From positions 1 to 10,846 of the forward strand of contig NZ_UPZP01000083.1 in NCBI RefSeq assembly GCF_900538805.1: DNA of 10,846 nucleotides, read 5' to 3'. A model generated the notes under the pieces. That model did no database searches. It was not told the DNA's origin and saw only the letters and a list, made by a program, of their open reading frames with translations. The DNA is from an uncultured Dialister sp. (GTDB lineage Bacteria > Bacillota > Negativicutes > Veillonellales > Dialisteraceae). Below, piece after piece: positions 1-4,363 of this stretch. How positions within the stretch are numbered: the first letter of the stretch is position 1; every line of letters begins with the position of its first letter. The position numbers were made by a program, and so were the translations under genes.

Positions 1-122
1 TCGACGCGAATAGCGAGCTATTTAAGGAGACTTATGACGTAGCATTGGATAAAAATACATATGAAATTCGATTCTGCAAATTAATCAGTGCTTCCCTAGG
101 CCGGAGTTTAAATTTGCAATTC
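1..122. other. Left edge, possible 3' end of an upstream gene or mobile element
   Basis: No complete gene lies here. On the + strand the frame starting at base 3 is open from the window edge and begins with a protein-like stretch (DANSELFKETYDVALDKNTY), but it runs on through the terminator hairpin at 123-169 and only stops at 276-278, so its end is not believable as coding. The frame starting at base 1 stops at 40-42 after reading STRIASYLRRLMT. Either could be the tail of a gene that starts outside the window. The bases around 78-102 (ATTAATCAGTGCTTCCCTAG) resemble an insertion sequence end, but no partner end is visible. Confidence in any specific assignment is low. Confidence 0.2.
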
Positions 123-169
123 AAAAGAAGCTGTGAAAAGTGTCAATCATTTTTTCACAGCTTCTTTTT
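123..169 (+). terminator. Intrinsic terminator of the upstream unit
   Basis: A 17-bp stem (123-139 paired with 152-168) with a 12-nt loop. The stem core is AGAAGCTGTGAAAA and its exact complement, and the 3' arm ends in a run of five T. This is a standard Rho-independent terminator shape for a transcript coming from the left edge. It separates whatever lies upstream from the repeat-rich region and the pilin-like gene. Confidence 0.85.
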
Positions 170-250
170 GCATGTCATGCGGCAGCGGCTGGGATCGGAG
201 ATCGGGATCGAGGATCGGAGGGACCTGCCGGGCAACCGTCATTCGGGGTC

Positions 251-316
251 GGTCAGCCGACAATCGGAAGGCCCTTAGCCTGCCCATAAAAGGGCCTTCC
301 TTTTAACTGGCTGACC
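251..316 (+). terminator. Nested inverted repeat, second terminator-like hairpin
   Basis: The inner stem pairs GGAAGGCCCTT (266-276) with its exact complement at 290-300 around a 13-nt loop and is followed by TTTT (301-304), which resembles an intrinsic terminator. It sits inside an outer pair GGTCAGCC (251-258) and GGCTGACC (309-316). The two nested perfect stems suggest either a strong backup terminator or another module of the palindromic repeat family found further on. No gene lies between it and the first terminator, so a pure terminator role is uncertain. Confidence 0.5.
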
Positions 317-322
317 GTGGGC

Positions 323-357
323 GGCTAATTCACAGGAATGTTATTCATAACGTACGA
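323..357 (+). repeat. Palindrome-bearing repeat module, left copy
   Basis: It begins GGCTAATT and contains the near-palindrome ATGTTATTCATAACGT at 338-353 (two-base centre). A related copy lies at 10728-10761 near the other end of the window, with the same GGCTAATT start and the palindrome ATGTTGTTCACAACGT. In the two copies the A-T pair flanking the centre has changed to G-C on both sides, so the symmetry is kept. In both copies the GGCT start abuts the 3' arm of another hairpin. Confidence 0.6.
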
Positions 358-433
358 AGCCAAAGAAAAAGCATAGAATAGCCTTCCCGCCGACCGGTAT
401 TTAATTGCATTTGTCTCATATTCGGCTTTTACC

Positions 434-461
434 GAGATCCTTCGCTGTCGCTCAGGATGAC
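434..461. repeat. Dispersed 28-bp repeat with AGGAT/ATCCT ends
   Basis: The bases GATCCTTCGCTGTCGCTCAG followed by GATGAC form an imperfect inverted repeat (ATCCT ... AGGAT). Words of this kind are, from general knowledge, common as dispersed intergenic repeats in many gut bacterial genomes. The stretch 358-433 before it shows no gene or clear site. Confidence 0.45.
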
Positions 462-500
462 GGTGGGAGGCGGGAAGGCAAGCACGTAACACAGGCTTTA

Positions 501-750
501 TACTCATCGCCCGCAGGGCGATACCACAACCCTCGGGCCAAAGGCCCGTCAAACCTAAGAACCTTCCGGCCAATGGCCGGTCAATCTTAAGAACCCTCGC
601 GCCCCAGGCGTGTCGCAGGGCAATCCACCACCCTCGGCCCAAAGAGCCGTCGCCCCCTTCTACACAACCCGCCGCCGATAGGCGGCTACAACCCTCGGGG
701 CCGCAGGCCCCGTCCACCTTCCCCTCTGGACCCGGGCCGCAGAGCGGCCC
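501..750 (-). repeat. Array of eight short GC-rich hairpin units
   Basis: Eight short palindromes follow one another: 506-522, 535-547, 566-580, 598-612, 635-649, 671-686, 697-711 and 734-750, with arms of 4-7 bp and loops mostly of 3-4 nt. Several sit in a constant frame read on the + strand as AACCCTC - palindrome - GTC(AA), for example 528-552 and 690-714; on the - strand this is TTGAC - palindrome - GAGGGTT. Arm sequences differ from unit to unit (GGGCC, CCGGCC, GGGGCC, GCCGCC) but always pair. A CTTAAG word (586-591) separates two units. Open frames across this stretch on either strand are low-complexity and not credible genes. The array ends about 7 bp before the -10 box of the next gene. 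Confidence 0.75.
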
Positions 751-756
751 TGCCTA

Positions 757-765
757 TGATATAAT
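757..765 (+). promoter_or_regulatory. Extended -10 promoter of the pilin-like gene
   Basis: TGATATAAT (757-765) is a perfect extended -10 element (TGN plus TATAAT). No good -35 box is found 17 bp upstream, where the sequence is the arm of a GC-rich hairpin, so the promoter probably relies on the extended -10. Transcription would start near 772, giving a leader of about 45 nt that contains the ribosome binding site AGGAG at 801-805. Confidence 0.65.
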
Positions 766-815
766 GGGGGCAGGAAAACAGTTTCTTTTTCTATTAGGCG
801 AGGAGTTGAGTGCTC

Positions 816-1427
816 ATGAGAAAAGAAAAAGGACAGGATATCATTGAATATGCACTGATGCTGGCCATGGTGGTGGGCATTGGCTTTGGGATTTATTCTT
901 ACGGCGGAAGCGGCATAGGAAATTCTATTTCTAATGTCTTTAATAATGCCGGAAATCTTTTGGATAAGGCGGCGCTCCCCGTGGTTTCTTCGTCTGACGA
1001 TATCATTAAAAGGCTGGCGGATGGGCGGTACCAGAATCTGGTGGATATACTGCATGAAGACCCAACGGGCAGTGCGCTGGATATTGCTTCAAACAGTCCG
1101 GAGGGGCAGGCGCTGGAGCAGAAGCTGAATATCCAGACACCCGAGGGGGACGGCTGGTATGCCCGGGTCAATACGAATGGCTTTTTCGTGGTGTCCTATT
1201 ATTCGGCGGCGGCTAATAAAGGAGTCACCTTTGACAAGCTGCAGCGCGACTACGTCAGAAATCCGGGCAAATATGGCAAGGACAGTACGGGCCAATATCA
1301 AACTACGATAAAAATCAATGAAGGGTATTACTATCCGAATGGAACTTCAAAGTTTTATCCCGGTACAACCGGCCATATAGAGGTCGGACCCAATGGCAGC
1401 ATGAGTATTTATCCTGGAAAAACATGA
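816..1427 (+). CDS. Flp/type IVb pilin-like protein with long C-terminal domain
   Basis: A 203-residue protein. The start ATG at 816 is preferred over GTG at 810, because AGGAG (801-805) lies 10 nt before the ATG but only 4 nt before the GTG. Residues 1-6 (MRKEKG) form a short basic leader; QDIIEYALMLAMVVGIGFGI follows. This matches a prepilin-peptidase site: Gly at -1, Glu at +5, Tyr at +6 and a hydrophobic helix to about residue 29. Flp-family pilins share this, but are usually only about 50-80 residues. Here residues 60-203 add a domain without cysteines, rich in Gly, Tyr and Asn, with no fold I recognise. The mature protein is therefore expected at the membrane or in a Tad-type filament. 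No tad/cpa genes, prepilin peptidase or partner pilin lie nearby, so the gene is an orphan in this window, with its own promoter. It could be a minor pilin or pseudopilin. The pilin-like N-terminus is clear; the function is an inference. Confidence 0.8.
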   Translation: MRKEKGQDIIEYALMLAMVVGIGFGIYSYGGSGIGNSISNVFNNAGNLLDKAALPVVSSSDDIIKRLADGRYQNLVDILHEDPTGSALDIASNSPEGQALEQKLNIQTPEGDGWYARVNTNGFFVVSYYSAAANKGVTFDKLQRDYVRNPGKYGKDSTGQYQTTIKINEGYYYPNGTSKFYPGTTGHIEVGPNGSMSIYPGKT

Positions 1428-1431
1428 TAGG

Positions 1432-1542
1432 GACACGCTTTTGGGCGTGAGGGTTGACGGCCCTTCGGGCCGAAGGTTCTTAAGGGGCTAAAGTTTGACA
1501 GCGGCTTCGCCGCTGAGGGTTATGGCGGGCGGCTGCGCCGCC
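1432..1542 (+). repeat. Four hairpin units after the pilin-like gene
   Basis: Starting 5 nt after the stop codon, short palindromes sit at 1434-1449, 1459-1471, 1500-1514 and 1528-1542. The first three lie in the frame (TT)GAC - palindrome - GARGGTT: 1432-1455, 1454-1478 and 1495-1521. The second is followed by TTCTTAAG. This is the same frame as in 501-750 but in the opposite orientation. None of the hairpins is followed by a T-run, so no classical terminator for the pilin-like gene is seen here. Confidence 0.75.
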
Positions 1543-1548
1543 AGTTTG

Positions 1549-1596
1549 GATAAAACAACTTTAGTGGTCTAGTGGGCTGGTGGGCTAGTGAGCTAG
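1549..1596 (+). repeat. Octamer tandem repeat behind a conserved 18-bp word
   Basis: The word GATAAAACAACTTTAGTG (1549-1566) leads into an 8-bp tandem repeat with consensus TAGTGNNC: units at 1562-1569, 1570-1577, 1578-1585 and 1586-1593, plus a partial TAG (1594-1596). A second copy of the same word and tract, with five full units, is at 10430-10490. No coding frame is convincing here. Confidence 0.8.
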
Positions 1597-1606
1597 AAAA
1601 ACCTTT

Positions 1607-1901
1607 ACAACCGGGCTGTCGCCCGAGGGGAAACAGGCAAACCGCCCTGCGGGCGGGGAAAACCATACAACCGCGCCTTTGGTGCGAGGAAATGCACCCC
1701 TTCTGCCTACGGCACCTCCCCCGGAGGGGGAGGTTTTAGCGGCGCTATGCCTTGAGATGCTTATGAAGCAAGAAATTTAGCGGAGAGCAGACTTCCCCCT
1801 TCGGGGGAAGTACCGCCGCAGGCGGGGATAGGGGTGCATTTCCGACGGACGAAGCCCGGTTGGCTTGTTTTCCCCGCCCGCAAGGGCGGTTGTATGGTTT
1901 T
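1607..1901. repeat. Large inverted-repeat structure with internal hairpins
   Basis: Two nested pairs of long-range inverted repeats bracket the stretch: AAAACCATACAACCGC (1659-1674) with its exact complement at 1886-1901, and GGAAATGCACCCCT (1688-1701) with its exact complement at 1830-1843. Inside and beside them are hairpins at 1612-1625, 1642-1656, 1672-1686, 1704-1714, 1791-1811, 1813-1825 and 1874-1889. The units at 1607-1692 read ACAACC - palindrome - GRGG(A)AAA, and the unit at 1874-1889 is the same type on the - strand. The central part (1738-1790) contains no recognisable gene. The layout resembles a small non-autonomous repeat element or a composite of two cassettes inserted head to head. 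Confidence 0.65.
1715..1737 (+). terminator. Terminator-like hairpin inside the repeat region
   Basis: CCTCCCCC (1715-1722) pairs perfectly with GGGGGAGG (1726-1733) around a 3-nt loop and is followed by TTTT (1734-1737). It is the best candidate for ending a transcript from the pilin-like gene, about 290 nt after its stop codon. It may equally be just another repeat palindrome, since hairpins of this kind abound around it. Confidence 0.4.
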
Positions 1902-1910
1902 ATTATAAGA

Positions 1911-1937
1911 GGCGGCCTTCTATATTTTAAGGCCGCC
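1911..1937. repeat. Hairpin with conserved AT-rich loop
   Basis: GGCGGCCTT (1911-1919) pairs with AAGGCCGCC (1929-1937) around the loop ctatatttt. The hairpin at 10398-10424 has the related arms GGCGCCTT/AAGGCGCC and, read in the opposite orientation, the related loop ending TATAG. The arms differ but pair in both copies. Confidence 0.65.
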
Positions 1938-1946
1938 CACCTTCCC

Positions 1947-1982
1947 CTCTGAACCCTTTGAACCTTGTGAACCCTCTGAACC
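1947..1982 (-). repeat. Nonamer tandem repeat
   Basis: Four exact 9-bp units, read on the - strand as GGTTCANAN. The same tract is present on the + strand at 10352-10387, also with four units but in a different variant order. A single degenerate unit (CTCTGGACC, 724-732) is found next to the same flanking word CCACCTTCCC upstream of the pilin-like gene. Confidence 0.8.
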
Positions 1983-1983
1983 T

Positions 1984-2019
1984 GCGGTCCTTTGGTGGCT
2001 GCAGCCACCAAAGGACCGC
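1984..2019. repeat. Perfect 36-bp palindrome upstream of the pyr promoter
   Basis: GCGGTCCTTTGGTGGCTG (1984-2001) is followed at once by its exact reverse complement (2002-2019), with no spacer; the centre is CTGCAG. No T-run follows, so it is not a standard terminator for a + strand transcript. It ends 28 bp before the -35 box of the pyr promoter. It could fence off readthrough, act as a binding site, or be one more repeat palindrome. Confidence 0.8.
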
Positions 2020-2021
2020 CC

Positions 2022-2076
2022 ATAATAAAATTTTAATTTTCCACCTATTGAAAAAGCGATTCAATGTCTATATGAT
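2022..2076 (+). promoter_or_regulatory. Promoter of the pyr operon
   Basis: A -35 box TTGAAA (2048-2053) and a -10 box TATGAT (2071-2076) are separated by exactly 17 bp, and an A/T-rich block (2022-2040) lies where an UP element would be. Transcription would start near 2083, leaving a leader of only about 36 nt. That is too short for a PyrR-type antiterminator/terminator pair, and no PyrR-binding loop or intrinsic terminator is seen before pyrB. A weak ATAAC/GTTAT pairing (2084-2088 with 2098-2102) lies just before the ribosome binding site AGGAGG (2108-2113). Confidence 0.75.
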
Positions 2077-2118
2077 TATAGAGATAACTATTTTGATGTT
2101 ATTTATTAGGAGGCCGGC

Positions 2119-3084
2119 ATGAGCGCGATTTCACTACAAGGTCGTTCCGTTCTCGCCTTAGCTGATTTCTCAGCGGAGGAGATCGAACGCATCCTTCAAG
2201 TAGCAGCACAGATGAAAAAGATTGTTTTGTCTGACAACAAGAAGAGAGATTTCCTCAAAGGGAAATCCATGGTGACAGTGTTTTCCGAAGCATCTACCAG
2301 GACACGCAGTTCTTTCGAGCTTGCCGGTAAATATTTGGGAGCCGATGTGATCAACATTACAAAGAGCGGCAGCTCGATGACGAAAGGTGAAAGCATGCGA
2401 GATACATTGCTTACCGTTTCCGCAATGGGAGTGGATGCAGTGATTATTCGTGATTCGTCAGAGGGTGCCGCTCTTTTTGCATCCAAAGTGATGAGCCCGA
2501 AGGTGAAGGTGCCGGTGGTGCTGAATGCCGGCGACGGGGCCCATGCCCATCCGAGCCAGGCGCTCCTTGAGCTCTTTACGCTGAAGGAGGCGGGGAAGAA
2601 TATTAAAGGGATGAAATATGTCATCATCGGAGATATCCTTCATTCCCGTGTGGCCAGGAGCGATATCGTGGGCTTTACGAAGCTGGGCGCCGAGGTGCAC
2701 CTGGTGGGGCCGCGGACGCTGGTTCCCAAGGAACTGGAGGCCATGGGCTGCATTGTGGATGATGATTTGGAAACGGCTCTCCAGGGGGCGGATGCCATCA
2801 ATATTCTCCGCATCCAGTTGGAAAGGGCGGCTGCCGGCTTTATCCCCACCACCCGGGAATATGCCCGTCTCTTTGGTATCAATAAGAAGCGTCTTGCCCT
2901 GTGCAAACCGGATGTGGCGGTGATTCACCCCGGTCCCATGAACAGGGGCATTGAAATCGGCTATGATGTGGCCTATGATGAGAAATCCTGGATTCAGGAG
3001 GAAGTGCGGAACGGCGTGGCTGTACGCATGGCTCTGGAATATTTGACACTGACGGAGGGTAAAGACATTGATGCTCTTAATTAA
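2119..3084 (+). CDS. pyrB: Aspartate carbamoyltransferase, catalytic subunit
   Basis: Transfers the carbamoyl group of carbamoyl phosphate to L-aspartate, the committed step of UMP synthesis; cytoplasmic. The 321 residues fit the usual 300-320. The carbamoyl-phosphate loop STRTR is at 59-63, the SGSSMTKGES loop with its active-site lysine at 83-92, the HPSQ motif at 144-147, LRIQLER at 230-236 and the aspartate-side HPGPMNRG at 270-277. The N-terminal carbamoyl phosphate domain and C-terminal aspartate domain are both complete. Start ATG 2119 has AGGAGG 5 nt upstream. It is the first gene of the operon and overlaps pyrC by 14 nt. No regulatory subunit gene (pyrI) is next to it, so it is expected to work as an unregulated catalytic trimer, as in Bacillus; this is an inference. 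By eye, the first third or so of the gene is less GC-rich and less C/G-ending in its codons than the rest. Confidence 0.97.
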   Translation: MSAISLQGRSVLALADFSAEEIERILQVAAQMKKIVLSDNKKRDFLKGKSMVTVFSEASTRTRSSFELAGKYLGADVINITKSGSSMTKGESMRDTLLTVSAMGVDAVIIRDSSEGAALFASKVMSPKVKVPVVLNAGDGAHAHPSQALLELFTLKEAGKNIKGMKYVIIGDILHSRVARSDIVGFTKLGAEVHLVGPRTLVPKELEAMGCIVDDDLETALQGADAINILRIQLERAAAGFIPTTREYARLFGINKKRLALCKPDVAVIHPGPMNRGIEIGYDVAYDEKSWIQEEVRNGVAVRMALEYLTLTEGKDIDALN

Positions 3085-4363
3085 AAACGGAACGATTGTA
3101 AATCCCGCCAAAAAGCAGCATGAAGTGGGAGATATCCTCGTTGAAAATGGAAAAATTGTGGAAATAGGAAAGGAAATCCCCGTCATGGGAAGTGACGTGG
3201 AAGTGTTTGATGCCACGGGTCTTGTGGTGACACCGGGTCTCATCGACATGCATGTACACCTCCGCGAACCGGGGCAGGAAGCGAAGGAAGATATCCACAC
3301 CGGCACCGAGGCTGCCGCTGCCGGCGGCATCACAAGGGTGGCCACCATGGCCAACACGAAGCCGGTGATCGATAATTCCGCGGTGCTTCGGGATGTGCTG
3401 AAGCGGGCCCAGGATGTGGGCGTGGTAAAGGTGAGCGTTATTGGTTCCATTTCCAAGAATCTGGAAGGAAAGCAGCTCTCTGAAATGGGGGACATGGCAG
3501 CCGACGGCGCCGTGGCTTTCTCCGATGACGGCCACTACGTGGAAAGTGCTAATTTCATGCGCCGGGCCATGGAGTATGCGGACATGCTCCACAAGATGGT
3601 CATTGACCACGCTGAAGACATGACCATGTGCGGCGGCGGTTTCATGAATGAAGGCAAGGTTTCCTATGCCATGGGCGTCACCGGACGTCCGGCGGCAGGG
3701 GAAAATATTGCCGTAGCAAGGGACCTGCTCCTCTCTGAACTGACGGGCTGCCATATCCATATCGCCCATGTGTCCAGCAAAAAGGCGGTGGACCTTATCA
3801 GGGAAGCGAAGAAGAAGGGCGTGAACTGCTCCACCGAAGTGACGGCGCAGCACCTCTATTTCACCGATGAATGGCTGAAGGACTATGATACCGCCTTCAA
3901 GATGGCTCCTCCTATCCGCACGGAAGAGGACCGGGAGGCTCTCATCGAAGGGCTGAAGGACGGCACCATCGATGCCATCATGACGGACCATGCGCCCCAC
4001 TGCAATGAAGAGAAGAATGTGCCCTTCAACTGCGCGCCCAACGGCATTGCCGGGCTGGAAACGTCCCTGGCGTCCACGCTGACCGTGCTCTACCATGAAA
4101 GGGGCTTTACCCTGGACCGTATCGTGGAGCTCATGAGCGTGAACCCCGCCAGACTCCTTGGCGTAGAAGGGGGCGTCCTGGAAGAAGGGGCAGCCGCAGA
4201 TATTACCGTATTTGACCCGGATAAGGAATGGACGGTGCACGGGGAGGACCTGTACACCAAGTCCCTCTTTACGCCCTATGAAAACATCACCCTCAAAGGC
4301 AAGGCTGTGCTGACGGTGGTGGATGGAGAAATCGTTATGAAAGAAGGAAAGGTGCTCAAATGA
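3071..4363 (+). CDS. pyrC: Dihydroorotase, class I
   Basis: Cyclises N-carbamoyl-aspartate to L-dihydroorotate; cytoplasmic zinc amidohydrolase. ATG 3071 gives 430 residues, close to the usual length of about 425 for the class I (Bacillus-type) enzyme; an in-frame TTG at 3068 is possible but less likely. GGAGGG at 3054-3059, inside pyrB, serves as ribosome binding site. Visible metal and substrate residues: the HVHLRE motif (H61, H63, R65), MANT with N95, D153 in SDDG, H180 in IDHAED, H233 in IHIAHVSS and the catalytic D306 in MTDHAPH. Their spacing matches the characterised Bacillus caldolyticus enzyme with a shift of two. The amidohydrolase barrel is flanked by N- and C-terminal beta-sandwich parts. 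It overlaps pyrB by 14 nt and carA by 4 nt (ATGA). Lysine codons are mostly AAG (22 of 29 by my count). Confidence 0.97.
   Translation: MLLIKNGTIVNPAKKQHEVGDILVENGKIVEIGKEIPVMGSDVEVFDATGLVVTPGLIDMHVHLREPGQEAKEDIHTGTEAAAAGGITRVATMANTKPVIDNSAVLRDVLKRAQDVGVVKVSVIGSISKNLEGKQLSEMGDMAADGAVAFSDDGHYVESANFMRRAMEYADMLHKMVIDHAEDMTMCGGGFMNEGKVSYAMGVTGRPAAGENIAVARDLLLSELTGCHIHIAHVSSKKAVDLIREAKKKGVNCSTEVTAQHLYFTDEWLKDYDTAFKMAPPIRTEEDREALIEGLKDGTIDAIMTDHAPHCNEEKNVPFNCAPNGIAGLETSLASTLTVLYHERGFTLDRIVELMSVNPARLLGVEGGVLEEGAAADITVFDPDKEWTVHGEDLYTKSLFTPYENITLKGKAVLTVVDGEIVMKEGKVLK

Noticed and set aside
325..717. Open frame on the - strand across the hairpin array
   Set aside because: Its protein is a translation of repeats and palindromes (low complexity, no domain), with no start signal; better explained as non-coding repeat DNA.
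501..750. CRISPR array
   Set aside because: The repeated words are short, the spacing is irregular, and there are no constant 25-40 bp direct repeats or unique spacers of even length; no cas genes are nearby.
810..815. GTG start two codons upstream for the pilin-like protein
   Set aside because: AGGAG would be only 4 nt away; ATG 816 has better spacing and gives a usual short Flp leader.
1745..2023. Open frame on the - strand upstream of pyrB
   Set aside because: It consists of translated nonamer repeats and hairpins (repeating VQRVHKVQRVQR) and has no credible ribosome binding site.
1430..2040. REP elements with a RAYT transposase
   Set aside because: No conserved GTAG/GGAG-type head or constant stem is seen and no RAYT gene is in the window; similarity to REP is only in being palindromic and intergenic.
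2083..2118. Attenuator hairpin in the pyrB leader
   Set aside because: The only pairing (ATAAC/GTTAT) is five weak pairs with no T-run; not enough for a terminator or PyrR site.
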